Shown here: positions 44,050 through 55,863 of the stretch, in pieces | How the letters are laid out: every line of letters starts with the position of its first letter | How positions within the stretch are numbered: position 1 is the stretch's first letter | Assembly (NCBI GenBank): GCA_037043015.1 | Contig: CM073329.1 | Location: 9,378,648 to 9,442,647 of the forward strand | DNA length: 64,000 nt | Reading direction: 5' to 3' | Origin: Bryum argenteum | Taxonomy: Eukaryota > Streptophyta > Bryopsida > Bryales > Bryaceae | Program-made: the position numbers and the translations under genes | The notes under the pieces: model-generated | Told to the model about the DNA's origin: nothing | What the model saw: only the letters and a program-made list of their open reading frames with translations | Database searches by the model: none

Positions 44050-45600
44050 ACAGGGAAGGAGCCGAGATCGAGGATGTTGTTGCGGCAACGTCGATGGCAT
44101 GAGGGGTGGTTCTTTGGCTTTCGATCGTCATTTGGACCACTGACTTGAGAAAATGCGTAACATTGGACCAACGAACCAGTCCTGGCTTTACGAAACAAGC
44201 TTCTATCATAAACATCCTATTTAAGCGACTACGTACGTTTCAGAATGGTTTACTCTAGAATAGGAAGTCCAGAGTAGATATCACCCGAATTGAGGACATG
44301 AAAGTTTGTTCAATTTCTTGAAATCACTATTGCTGATGAACTTGTGAGAGTTTCTCGAGTCTTTCCTTCTTCCCAATGGCAACCCAAGTCGAGAAGTGTA
44401 GTAGTTCCTCCAAGCTGAAATTACACTAAGAATTTCACCGAATGAGGTGGAAAGAGACGTTCTTGGTGAAATACAATGATTTGTTTTGACTGAAAGAGAG
44501 ACTAAGAGTTGGAGGATAGTAGACGTTCTTCCGAGATTCTTGAGTTGATTAAACTTCATCGGGACATTATTGTATAAATTGGATTTGCTGGTGTTGAAAA
44601 ACTGAAGCACTAGTTTCTCTCTTGGGAGAAATCAAAGTGTGCCATGAATTGAGGTGTCAGAGACCAAGAACAAGATCACAATTATGGACTTGGAATTGGA
44701 ACTAAATAATTTCGAATCATGAAAAAGATGACAAAAGAGTTGGCCGTAACATAAAGAATGTGAGCAATCCTTAATTGTGGTGCAGAGCAATTCAGGGGAA
44801 AGAATAGTGGACATGAATATGCAAATAGAAGCAGAGCCACATTCTCTCAGTAGACATAAAAAACTGAAAATTAGTGTGAGCCAGCGAAATGGTATGTTAA
44901 ATGGTGGTTGGGTGCTCACATGAATGGACTCACACGCCACACTCATCACATGAACTCCTCTTCTTTTCTACAACATTCTGTGTACCGTTTACATTGATTG
45001 TTTTTGAAGCAAGAACTTACAGTCCTTGAGACTAGGAAGAAGAAAATTTGAAATAAACAAAAAATACCGCAGAACCAAAGACCTAATAAAGAGGGTTCAT
45101 GGCAACAAGTAATCAGGAAATTTTCGATGCGCGCTTGTGGTAGAAAAGTCTTGGAACTGATGATCAAGGCTCATTTTGATGATGTATACTCCTCTGTCTC
45201 ATAATCTAAGGTCGGTATGTCACTGAATATACTTTTTCATTCAGGCTCAATTCTAAGACAAAAGATTAGAATCTGGAGTTCTGTATACTTTCTCATAGGC
45301 TTTTGATGACGTTGAATCCCCCAATTGTAAGAAATTGGGACTTTTTACACTCCATCTCAAGCTCCTCCTGTACGTGGAAGTGCAGTAAGCTACCACCCCC
45401 ATCAATCTACGGTATCGATTCCGGCATCAATCATTTTTGAGCTCTTCACTCTGCACCAGAAAGTACAGATTGTAGTACTCAATTTCCGTGCTTTATTTCA
45501 GGCAGTAAAATACCACGCAGCTATTTTCATTCTTCAACAAACACACAACCTTGAACATCTTGCACTTGATACCATCACACAGTCAAGCATGTGTAGAAAG
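44050..45600. other. Unassigned region between cluster genes 3 and 4
   Basis: No supportable gene. The segment 44280-44600 (minus frame with NNVPMKFNQLKNL and plus frame with LEELLHF) has a vague leucine-rich-repeat flavour, interrupted by stops, and could be a relic. Evidence is too thin to name it. Confidence 0.4.
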
Positions 45601-45610
45601 AACGCCACCA

Positions 45611-45616
45611 TTTATT
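45611..45616 (-). terminator. Polyadenylation signal, cluster gene 4
   Basis: AATAAA on the minus strand, 77 bp beyond the stop of the gene at 45693-46223. Confidence 0.5.
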
Positions 45617-45692
45617 CACAATAAGAAAACACGAATCTATATCAGAATTACGTGGAAGGTGCACATCGATATCGATCCAGAATACGTAGTTA

Positions 45693-46223
45693 CTACGGTA
45701 CTGATCCCGGAAGCGGCAGTGTCGGTAGCCATTTCCGAGCTGCACCCGAATATACATCTTGAAGCTTGTCGACAATAGTACCACCGAGCAGCTTATTCTT
45801 CAAGTTGGGGCGGGTCGGGGGGCAGATAGAGCCAAGCGGGAGCACGAACGTCGTCAGAACGGTAAACGTAGCGGTGAAACTGACGCAAGATCGATCACGA
45901 GCAATTATAGTGATAGTGTGGAGTCCGAACAAGGAGCCTAGAAACTCCACGTCCTGGGAAGGCACGGGCATTGAGATGAGATCATGATCCTCCGCGTGCA
46001 GGGTGATGTTCACGTCTCCCGTGAGGAACTGCGAGGTTTGGCAAGACAAGTGCAGTGTGGCCTCGGCTCCGATCAGCACGTTGCCTGCTCCTGATGAGAT
46101 GGCGATCAGAAAGCCGCACTCGTTCCTGATGTCGAACTGCGCTTCGGCTCCGCGACCCCCCACTACGGCCACCAGCAGCATGATCGCCATTGCCACTGTG
46201 AATGGTCCCTCCGAGACTGCCAT
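45693..46223 (-). CDS. Small secreted protein, cluster member 4 (shifted cysteine, long tail)
   Basis: A 176-aa intron-free ORF. I place the start at 46223 (MAVSEGPF), because the signal peptide (AMAIMLLVAVVGGRGAEAQ) follows and a TATA box lies 41 bp upstream. The mature start FDIRNECGFLIAISS fits the family. The CxxxC motif is altered: IIARDRSCVSF keeps only its second Cys, while a new Cys appears in LHLSCQTSQF. The last Cys (GSICPP) is kept, so the total is still four. A 40-residue basic/hydrophobic tail follows CPP and is absent from the paralogs. One NIT glycosylation site. The most diverged member. Function unknown. Confidence 0.78.
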   Translation of the reverse strand: MAVSEGPFTVAMAIMLLVAVVGGRGAEAQFDIRNECGFLIAISSGAGNVLIGAEATLHLSCQTSQFLTGDVNITLHAEDHDLISMPVPSQDVEFLGSLFGLHTITIIARDRSCVSFTATFTVLTTFVLPLGSICPPTRPNLKNKLLGGTIVDKLQDVYSGAARKWLPTLPLPGSVP

Positions 46224-46263
46224 GGTGAGGACGAGATCGATGTGAAAATGATGAAACTGCTGC

Positions 46264-46270
46264 ATTTATA
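46264..46270 (-). promoter_or_regulatory. TATA box of secreted-protein gene 4
   Basis: TATAAAT on the minus strand, 41 bp before the chosen ATG. This implies a very short leader, or use of a different element. Confidence 0.45.
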
Positions 46271-46857
46271 TCCATGTCTGTTTTGCTGTGTCCACGACCT
46301 CTATGTACCTCACAGGTACATTTTGGACCTTCGTGCATTGATGTTCTTGACCTCAATTTTGGGAAATTCCTAGCAGATGGTGGATTCTGCAGGAGAGAGT
46401 GAAGCGGAATGATTGAAGGCATCACCTGGTGACAAGAATTGAGAAGCTCACAGCATTGAAAGTAGCAAGAGAGCTAATTCCATTCACCAAGTGACAATAC
46501 TGCCAATAACGTATGTCAATTTGATGAAAATTAAATCAAAATTGAAATCGCCTAAGAATTTGGAAATCTTTAATTTTAGAGATTAAGCAATATTGGTACT
46601 CAAAAAATCGAAGTTGGCAAGGGCATTAAATTGTTAAATTGAAGATTTCAAGAAAGTAATAATTATTTGACACCAAGGGGTCGAACTAGCCTACAAACTT
46701 TCAAGTGATAGAATATCTGATATAAAGTGTGAAATTGGTGGTCAATATCCTTCACATATGGTGGCGTGCTCACTAATGACGCAAATTTCTGTATGGTAAA
46801 TTTTTGTATGAAGTTCACCATAGCTTTTGAGTTATTCTGGTTGTTAACCCTTAAGCG

Positions 46858-47209
46858 GCCATGGGGTTTGAAACGGGCAGCCCAAAATTGGATCACAACA
46901 TCTTTTGGATTTGGGCATCATGAATAGTGCACTTTTTGAACTTGGGCATCATGAATGATCCAATCAATGATGAGCTTGCAACCTCCTACAAGGTTATGTA
47001 CAATCCCAACCTACCTACCACAATCCTTTTAAAGCACAAAATCATTCATACAAATTGTGATTTGAAATGTGAAATTTTACTTTTTGAATGCATCAGAAGA
47101 AGGTGACCAATTTGACATCAAAATATAAGTGAAATGTTGAGTAGAGTGAGAGCTACAGGGAAGATCATGTTGGAATCATGCCCCTCGGGCTTGCTTGGGC
47201 GTTTAAGGG
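46858..47209 (-). mobile_element. TTAA-flanked short element, family T1, copy 6 (inverted)
   Basis: A 352-bp T1 copy from CCCTTAAGCGGCCATGGGG to GGGCGTTTAAGGG. It has TTAA at 46854-46857 and 47210-47213. It has the same orientation as copy 3. Confidence 0.85.
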
Positions 47210-47639
47210 TTAAAAGTTGGGCTTGTTTTTGGCACTACGTGTTCCAAATGGGCAAACGTTGAAATGGTGGTCTTCTAAGTGCGATTCTTGCTATAGCAAA
47301 AATCTAATTATTTGTAAATATCACCAACACACTTTGTGATATGACCTTCTTTTTTCCATGACATCATTGTGACCTCACCCAACTAATCCCAAAGTAACCC
47401 ACATGTTTCCCGTCACTTTATTTCTAAAAGTTCAACCACATTAAATCCAACATTCTTACAAAATACCACAATTTTTTTACGTAAGCACCTTCTTCAAAAA
47501 CTCCCCCAATCTATCCTGGAACGGTTATTTTTCATAATCCCGTAACCAGGGATACGCAAAATTCATCCCTTAGTCATCCATATACTAATTTTCATCCATG
47601 TTTCCCACTTTCCATCCATAGTCTTTGCCTTTGCATCTA

Positions 47640-47880
47640 CAGTTTTTCACTTTGTAGCCGAATTGTGAAGGTCCCCGCATGAACAAAATTCAGCCAACTT
47701 TGAGTATTATAATCTCACAAATGAAAAAGAATCAATGGTGTAGATTGAGCATGCAAGTATAACTTTGAGATCCTACAGTTGAATCTTTCAGATATTACTT
47801 ACTTAGATCAAGCTTTATCGGTCTTGAAGTAGAAGAGGTCATTTTTTGCAATTTTTCATCAAGGATCTTTGCGGTGCCAA
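47640..47880. repeat. T2-type element remnant
   Basis: Shares, in order, the T2 landmarks seen at 55609-55859: TTCAGCCAACTTTGA, ATTATAATCTC, a degenerate GATCCTACAGTTG, CTTGAAGTAGAAGAGGTC and TCAAGGATC. The termini are eroded and no TTAA is recognised. Confidence 0.6.
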
Positions 47881-48489
47881 GACTGTGACATTCAAGTGCA
47901 CATAAATGTCGTGTGTATGTTGACGATAGATGCCTGAGGGCATGCACTAGCTTGTCTGAGGTCCATACACAAATCTCCGATGTGGACATCCTAGGCTCCG
48001 AACTTTTCAAACAGCTACACAATTATTCATCATTCAAAGGTTGTGCACCTCTCACACGGCCAATTTCCACAACAAAATTTCTTTACAGGTTTTGATTGAG
48101 GATCTTTGGTCGCTCGCACAATCACAGACTATTTTGGAAAAGTCAAATTAGTAGCTACATTGGAAATAACAGTCCTTTCAGCAAACTCACATACATGACC
48201 TTCTGGTGCAAAACTCTCAAGAACTATTTCAATGCCTATTCTGGAAGACTCTGGAATACAAAGCAAGTGATTCATATCACTCAGTTCCAAAACTTGCTTA
48301 CTTAATGACTGAAAGCTTGCAATCTCTTTCTACGTATGTTTCTGATAAAAGGAAAATATGGCAATAGTCCTACTGACAAGATTTTCTCCTGCCTGCCTGG
48401 TAAACTTGTTAGGTGACCGCCTCGATCTGATCTGACCTTTGATGTTTCCAAGAACGTTGGCCACCTCCCTCAGTTCCTGAATCGCAAGA

Positions 48490-48735
48490 GCAGTATGGTA
48501 AGGTGTCCTATAATGGTGCAATTTTCAGCACACAGAAAATCTACAGGAATGTTGCCAGCGCAAGCAATTTTTGTGCATGGGGAAAATTAAGTTAGTAGAA
48601 AACTAGAGCAAGTGGAATCATCATTTTTCGACTCGTTGTATGGAGAAGCTATTATGAACGTGACAGTGAAGATTACTAGGGCTCCATTTTCGGCACTGCG
48701 CCATTTTTGGCTGCTCTACCATAAACAAATGAAAG
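48490..48735. repeat. Dispersed repeat, inverted relative to 53315-53640
   Basis: Contains CTACAGGAATGTTGCCAG, AGCAAGTGGAATCATCATTT, and a block ending in GCCATTTTTGGCTGCTCTACC. All occur in reverse complement at 53315-53640. Probably two copies of one non-autonomous element; the ends are undefined. Positions 47890-48480 and 48740-49850 are unassigned. Confidence 0.7.
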
Positions 48736-49860
48736 AAATCAGTTGAGAATATATGCACTTTGAAAAGAAACGAGGTGGACGCAAGTCGATCGCAGGCACC
48801 GTCTTTTATGTTGGATTGAAATAAGATCTCTTCCATTTACGGATAGACTGATGGTCTTTTGCAAGTGTTTGGACAGACTGAGCATTTGCGATAATCTTTT
48901 GCTGTAAGCATAAAAGACTAAAACATGCATTCGATCATAATATTCAATAGACTAAGCGCATGTGCATCTGTGTGTCCATCTGTTTGGATTCAGGTGAAAC
49001 AGAATCGGGTTTGTGTTCTTGTGGTTCTAAGCCTCGGTACTGGAGCCAACATAACATTTGCATGCTTGGAGCAGGTGCGAGTTATTTTCGTGGGAGTTTG
49101 AGGCAAGTAAGTTAATCACTTAATTAATTTTGTGAGGTTAGTTGGTAAGTTGTAGTGTAATTGCGCCCCATACACATCTCTAACTTTCTTGGCTGCCATT
49201 CATGTCCATTGGATTGTGTGACATAGCAAGTTCTTTCTAATTGAGTTGCCATGTCAGATATTTCAATTAACGGAAAACCACATCATCTCGTGGAGTATAT
49301 ATCTCATCCCTATTCTCTGTCACTACACAAATGCTTAGCACTTCTTCTGTGGTAGAATTTCCGTACTATAAAGCCAAGCGTGGTTGTATAGCAAGTGTAT
49401 AGTTGAGTAGCAAGTGTCTCAAGTTATACCAAAACGGTAAAGAATGTGTTGAATGGTTGAATGGCCCATTTAAATCACGTGGTGGGGTCCGGGGTCCAAA
49501 AAATTCCTTAGAGAGACTTCAAAATCATATTGCACCTCTTCATGAACACTATAAGAAAAAATAGTTGTGTTATTGAATAGCAGTTTTTATTTTCTAGACC
49601 CTTCAAATATTAATGAAGAGATTGTATTTACCATATTGAAATATTCCAATGGGAACTCGGGGTCTGCCAATGCATTCATTTGGGTTTTCGAGCAAAATGT
49701 AAATATGTTCATCAAAATTGTAACATCACACACCAAAAACCAACCCTAACTCTTTCAGTCACACCTAACTTTTCTTGCGATGACACACTATTGAATCATG
49801 AATATACTATATACCTGATAACTAATATAATTTCCTTGAAAAGAAACTATATCCGTGACT

Positions 49861-50605
49861 AAAACACAAACATTTCTTTTCCATCACTCACTCTTTGAAC
49901 GTGATCTATGTTTACAAATAAGAAATCTCAATAAGCGATTTCCAAATTTTAGCCCAACCCCTAGAAGACGTCGAATCAAGCTCGTAAATGGCCACCGCTT
50001 GTAACAACAAGAAACATTCATAAGGATCATGGGTCAGATTTGTTAAAGTGAGCAGCTAAACTCAATGAGCCACAATAAACATCGTGGCTACAACACAAAC
50101 ATTTCTTTTTCATCACTCTCTCTGAACGTGATCTCATGTTTACAAATAAAAGATGTAAGGTAGACAACCCAAAATCGACACGCGACCAATAACCGATTTA
50201 GCCCAATTCCTAGATTTTGAAAGGATAGATGTACCTCATTTGTATATTTGAGCATGAGATCGGCTTTAGGTTCCAAGCAACTTTTCACTTCAAACAATTA
50301 TAACTATTTGAATAATGCAAATAAAATCACGAAACTTTTTGCATTCAACAAGAACCTTATGTTTGCACACATGAAAAATTCTAAAAAATATATATACCTT
50401 AATATCATGTGCTAAAATTAAGTGGTCGGTTATAGGTCTGTCTACCTTAAGTAAGAAATGGCAACAAACGATTTCCACAACCCCTTGAAGAAGACGTCGA
50501 ATCAAGCTCGTAAATGACCGCTTGTAACAACTGAAGAAACATTTGTAATGATGGGTCAGAATTGTTGAAGAGAACAACGACAACTCAATGAGCCACAATA
50601 AACAT
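49861..50605. repeat. Partial tandem duplication
   Basis: The phrase AACACAAACATTTCTTTT occurs at 49862 and 50093. The phrases GACGTCGAATCAAGCTCGTA and CAATGAGCCACAATAAACAT occur near 49970/50494 and 50067/50587. A block of a few hundred bp was duplicated and then diverged or had insertions. It is non-coding as far as I can tell. Confidence 0.7.
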
Positions 50606-51018
50606 GGATTTGCATGTCAATCTATATCAACCACCTGCACCACAGACCTCAACATCCAATAAGTTAATAGTAATATTCATGCGAGGAGCCAAGGCTCGCA
50701 TCCATCCATCGCCATGCCAGTGTTAAGTTAGTGGCAAGTACCTGTGGCTCTTCTTCATCACTCCATGTGACCAGCATCAAGAAAAAGCTGCCTGCAATCT
50801 TGCGAATCACGACATTCAGTCCCTCTCACGGCGCGGGCGCGGCGAGGATGAAGACATCTCACACATTTGGCTGCTGAATGCTCCTCCGATCCGACGCTGA
50901 GGGGACGAGAGCCTTCGCTGGTACTTACGTACATTCATTCATTTCCCCCATGCCCCTTGTTATTACGACATAACAACATTCTTACTACAACCTCTTGTCG
51001 ATGCAAATACCTCATTAA

Positions 51019-51243
51019 CCCTTAAAAGTCCCTTGGGGATAGTATGTACGTTGTCGTATATTTAGGATTTGCTACCAACAAGAAACTCTAAATTGGAATC
51101 GTAATAGCTCACTAGAACCGCATTAATTCAAATGTCAACTTCTTTTTTGAACTCAAATCCATTAAAGGTGTGCATTCACTCCAAATACAACTAAAATACA
51201 CCGTATTCTACTGGTCGCCACGGCACTTTCAGACCTTTAAGGG
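51019..51243. mobile_element. TTAA-flanked short element, T4 (225 bp)
   Basis: CCCTTAAAAGTCCC to GACCTTTAAGGG, with TTAA at 51015-51018 and 51244-51247. Only the termini resemble T1-T3; the interior is unrelated to the other copies in this window. Confidence 0.75.
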
Positions 51244-51249
51244 TTAAGA

Positions 51250-51380
51250 AGCGATGATGCACAAGGTTTATGTGGGGACAAGAATCAGAAAGGATTACAA
51301 GATTGATTGTCGAATCTCTGAAGTACTGACACAAGGTTTATGTGGGGCAAGAACCATAAAGGATTACAAGATTGTCGAAT
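51250..51380 (+). repeat. Short direct duplication (about 70-bp units)
   Basis: CACAAGGTTTATGTGGGG followed by AAGGATTACAAGATTG occurs twice, near 51259 and 51331. Confidence 0.8.
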
Positions 51381-52839
51381 GGTTTATTTGTACAACGTTG
51401 TAGTGTTGAAGATTTGCATTATTTTACAATTGAAAATCTATTCGTAGCTAGTATCTCATTTTATTTTTCTCGAAGACTTTGAACGCCAACCTTTTAGTTC
51501 GATGGCTTCTAAAGTGATTTCTCTTTCTATCCAAACTTTTATAGAGCACAAAATCAACCCGTTAGATTGGTGTTGTCATTATTAATGTTCTGTCATGTTT
51601 TGACGGGATGAAAGGTCTCTTGAATTGTGTGTTAAAATAAGTTTTCTATTTTATGTAACCTTTCATAACATATTGGAACTTGTAAGTATAACCTTGGAGA
51701 AGTTATAGAAAAGTGTGTTTTGAATGGCTTGTAAATAATAAGAAAACCCTTATGAGTATTTTGTTGATTGGTCTTGACCAATGAATGTAACATGCGTTCA
51801 CCTCAATTATGTAAAAAGATGAATTGTTGAGTTTTGCCTTAAAATGCATGATTATGTACATTCAACAAACAAATTGACAATGCAAAAGATTGTAAAATTG
51901 ATAGTGAGTTGAATTTAAGAGGATATTTTCATAAATCTCGATTGCTGATGCACAACTTAAATGTTAAAGGAATATTTGATGAGTCTACCAATTTGTATAG
52001 AATGATTTACAATAGTCTTGACTTACACTATACACCATTCTATACACACAAGTAACAAGATTGACGATGCATGGTTAAGAAGATATACAATACACAGTCA
52101 ATAATCTACGACAAACGTAAAAGCTCGTGTTAATAGTTCTTTATTGACAATCCACGACTTGAATGTGAGCTGACATTTGATAAGTCTTGAGAATCAAAAA
52201 ACAACTTCATTTTGCTAGATTTGGGCATTTACTTCGCTAATCCCTTCCGCATTTGACAATTGTCTCTCCTTGACTCTACTATGGGCAGCAGTCGTGCATG
52301 TTTGTACGTTCCAATACTTAATTCCTTGAGAAAGGTCTTTCACCAAGTTTTGAGTGAAAGTGCCAAATAACGGATTAGATTCTATACATTGTTTCCACTC
52401 AAAACCTAAACGTTGTTTGAGAATCACCGAAGTGCCCACAAATGTATTCTCCATGATTTTCCAAATAATCTTTTTTAAAAATGAAAAAAAAAAAAAAAAA
52501 AACTCAACATCTAAACCTTTCCAAACCTTAGAATAAACACTCTCATTATGCCAACCTCAAGAGAGGTACTGAGGCATACAAAAACTATCCTCCCCAACTA
52601 CTTAGTGCATGCCCAGCCCACACTGTGGGCCGGACAGTGGAGCCATATTTAGTGTGAAGAGCCCCAGCCCACACACTATCCATGTAACCCGGTCAAGAGG
52701 GTTGAGGTCTCCTAAGTTCTAGAACACCATAACTCCAAGTTAGCCCGTGCCTTCATTCACATTTTAGCGTCTATGTTAACCAATGGAATTGTGACACATG
52801 GCAGAGATTTGATTGGCAAAAAAATTTCTATTATAATCT

Positions 52840-53073
52840 GCTTGTCATGAAATGTGATCAATGAGAGACCTTTTCCTCTGGCATGTGATTGGCGAGAGGC
52901 CTTTTGCTCTAGCTGTGTCCTAGCGTGGGGTGGGGTTGCTACGCCCGGCCGAGCGGAACCTGCGAGGTTTTCCTGTAACAGAGCGGCCCGGCCTCACGAA
53001 TATAGGGTTGGGCATGTTCTTAGGTCTCTACTCGGGTCGTGCATGTATTTCTCTCAATTGATTAATACACTTT

Positions 53074-53124
<51 letters not shown>
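52840..53124 (+). mobile_element. Poly(A)-tailed retroelement fragment
   Basis: A GC-richer stretch without an ORF ends in TTAATACACTTTTGGTT and is followed by 46 A's (53079-53124). A 3'-terminal A tail on a non-coding insert suggests retrotransposition by a LINE or SINE. The upstream limit and the family are not known. The 51.4-52.8 kb stretch before it is unassigned. Confidence 0.4.
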
Positions 53125-53126
<2 letters not shown>

Positions 53127-53314
53127 AAAAGAGAGGGTATGAGGTGTTCTTCATGGTTCCAAAGGGGGGAATAGTTGCGAGATGATTGGGATCTGGTTGC
53201 TTCAGACAGGTGATGAGTGAGTGACCTTTTGGCACATGCACATGGAAGAGGAAGAAGGTGGTGGGTGGGCCACCATTGACCAACAAAAAGAACAACAAAC
53301 ATCACCCACTATGG

Positions 53315-53640
53315 TAGAGCAGCCAAAAATGGCGCAGTGCCGAAAATGGAGCCCTAGTAATCTTCACTGTCACGTACATAATAGCTTCTCCATACAACAG
53401 AACCATGTACACACTGCAAAGATTATAGGGCGTCACTTTAGAGCACCATTTTAGGAACACCTATATTTCCATCTTTGAAAATTCATTACTTACTGTAGAA
53501 GAGTCCAAAAATGATGATTCCACTTGCTCTAGTTTTCTACTAATTTTCCACATGCACAAAAATTGCTTGCACTGGCAACATTCCTGTAGATTTTCTGTAC
53601 TGAAAATTGCGCCATTATAGGACACCTTACCATATGCTAT
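53315..53640. repeat. Dispersed repeat, inverted copy of 48490-48735
   Basis: Carries GGTAGAGCAGCCAAAAATGG, GAGCCCTAGTAATCTTCACTG and CTGGCAACATTCCTGTAG, which are the reverse complement of the 48.5-kb copy. It has an extra ~80 bp in the middle compared with that copy. Confidence 0.7.
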
Positions 53641-53788
53641 TCTTATGCCTGCCCTCTTAACCACTTCTAGGTCCGATGCATGTGGCCCCTTTCCACCAAT
53701 GTAGAATTAAAAAAAACATGGTGCACCTCAGTTTAGGGAGAAAAAGCCTCTCTTCTCCCACCCTTTTTTTATTAACATTTATTTCATG

Positions 53789-53828
<40 letters not shown>
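53789..53828 (+). repeat. 40-bp poly(A) tract
   Basis: An uninterrupted run of A. The upstream sequence has no recognised retroelement, so its origin is unclear. The Phe-rich frames read from it on the minus strand are artefacts. Confidence 0.85.
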
Positions 53829-53830
<2 letters not shown>

Positions 53831-53996
53831 CTTCTCCAATTGCTTCTCTTCATGTATGTATTCAACTTTGGAGAATAATTGCCACTTTATGGAACTCGGC
53901 ATAATTTTGATTTGGAAGGTTACAAAAACATCTACAATGGAATTTAGCAACAATGAAGGATTTGTGGTATGCAGAAGTTGTTGAAGTGTGAGGTTA

Positions 53997-54512
53997 GGGC
54001 ATCCTCAATGGACACGGAATACACTCCCTCTAAACCAAATTCTATCTTTTGATTGATTTAAAATTAAAAATTAAAATTATCATCATTAGAAGCGCATGTA
54101 AATAAACGTGAGATATTTCTCAAGAAAAAGAATTGTGAAATTGGAAAGTAGGTGAAATTCCTCATTAAAAACATCACATTTTCAAAATTTAGAGGGAGTG
54201 CACCAAATTTTGCTTAAAAATGGGAAGATCCTCACACGCTCCCTCTAAATTTTAGAAATATAGAGGGAATAAGGGGGGGTCACCTACTTTTTAAGCAATA
54301 TTTGGTGCATTCTCTCTAAATTTTGAAAATGTGGTATTTTCAATGAGGGAATTCACCTACGTCCCAATTTCACAAAAAAAAATTCTTGAGAAATATCTCA
54401 CATTTATTTACATTCGCTTCTAATGATGATACCTTTAATTTCTAATTTTAAATCAGTCAAAAGATAGAATTTGGTTTGGAGGGAGCTTATTCAGTGTCCA
54501 TTGAGGATGCTC
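53997..54512. mobile_element. Foldback MITE with TTA target duplication (516 bp)
   Basis: The two halves are inverted repeats of about 220 bp. The left starts GGGCATCCTCAATGGACAC; the right ends GTGTCCATTGAGGATGCTC. TTA flanks both ends (53994-53996 and 54513-54515). The arms share several blocks, for example GAGATATTTCTCAAGAA and its inverse. A transcript would form a very long hairpin. The 3-bp TTA suggests the Tourist/Harbinger group. Confidence 0.9.
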
Positions 54513-54524
54513 TTATGTTAGTAA

Positions 54525-54780
54525 AGAATTCGACCTCTAAAGGTTCGTGATGCAAAACTGTCGTGATGAGGTTCTTCTACTCTATGGCGTAAAAATCTCA
54601 ATCTAAGTATTATTTGGAGGATCCAACCGTAGGATCTTGAAGTTAACTTGAGTGTACTTGCCTGTGTCAAATTTGAACCGTTGATTCTTCTTCATTTCTG
54701 AGATTATAATGGTCAATATTGGCTGTTTTTTTTATTTTTTTATTTTTCCTCTGGAAACCCCATATTCATTATTATCATAT
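54525..54780. repeat. T2-type element remnant
   Basis: Contains the T2 landmark GATCCAACCGTAGGATCTTG, followed by AAGTTAACTTGA and GATTATAATGGTCAA as in 57626-57885. The termini are degraded and it lies next to the foldback element. Positions 54780-55600 are AT-rich and unassigned. Confidence 0.55.
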
Positions 54781-55608
54781 GTTACTATATGCATTATATT
54801 AATATATTCATTTTCTCTGTTCTTGTCCAAACGGGAAAATAATTTCACATGTGAACTTCAACAAATATTGAAATATCTCCAGACCAAATATATATTTCTT
54901 AGCAAAAAGTGCACATAAATCATGAAGCATAAAAAAAAATTCAAGAGAAATGCTAAAAAATAAAATATAATAAAGAATGCTATACCAAGTTAAAATCACC
55001 TTTTAGAGAGGAATAAATAGCTAAATCCGGTCAATAAACAGACCATTGGCTGCATTTGAACATGTGCAACAATTAATGCATGCAAAATACATTGGTTTCT
55101 CAGTCAAAGCATTACTTTATGCTTTTTTAACATTTTTAAATTTTAGGTTGCAATCACTTTGAATGAATGTGTGCTACCAAAGATTAGAAAGGGAGCCAGT
55201 TGTGCAAATCTTGGTGCCTAGTGCCTTAATATCCTAATGTACATGTGCATCTCTTTAATGATTGTGCAATTCAAATGGGCTAAAAGTAGGGAAGGGGGAA
55301 TGTCAAGCTGGCTTTGCTTGCAAGTGAGTTAGTTGATCTTGTTCTTGTGGGTTTTTAATTATGCCATTTTGTAATTAATTTTCATGGCATCTCATCTGAG
55401 CTTTTCCAAGTTGTGGGTTAATTCACACTTGTGGAGATCCCTATTTGATTTTCTAGTTATGTCAATGAGCTCGCAACCCTAGGAGGTATCTTATGACATG
55501 TTTTTGGTACCGTAGAGAATCAAGATATGATGGTATAGTATTCCACTATGCGAAGAGTATCCAACAATTAGTGTGTTTGGATGTACAACCATATGCGACG
55601 AGTGTTAA

Positions 55609-55859
55609 CCCTAAAGATCCAAGAAAGCCAAAATGGTTTTTTTGGGATTTCCCCAGGGAAAAAAAGTCAGCCAACTTTGACCATTATAATCTCGGAATCT
55701 GAAGAAAATTAAACCGTTCAAATTTGACATATGAATAAAGGGTCAAGATCTTATGGTTGGATCTTTTAATTAATGCTTAGATTGAGTTTTTTTGGTCCTG
55801 AAGTATGAGAAGGTCTTTTTTGATAATTTTGACAACTTTGAATCAAGGATCCTTGGGAG
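55609..55859. mobile_element. TTAA-flanked short element, family T2, inverted and degenerate (251 bp)
   Basis: TTAA at 55605-55608 and 55860-55863. It starts CCCTAAAGATCC and ends CCTTGGGAG, so the right terminus is mutated. The interior is the reverse complement of 57626-57885 in order. A T3 fragment follows at once after the shared TTAA. Confidence 0.65.
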
Positions 55860-55863
55860 TTAA

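Noticed and set aside
44281..44610. Possible leucine-rich-repeat receptor relic
   Set aside because: Only a few LxxLxx-like phrases, spread over different frames with stops; too weak to call.
53054..53305. Minus-strand frames with long Phe runs (also 53657-53953 and 59120-59311)
   Set aside because: They are read through poly(A)/poly(T) tracts; no real protein signal.
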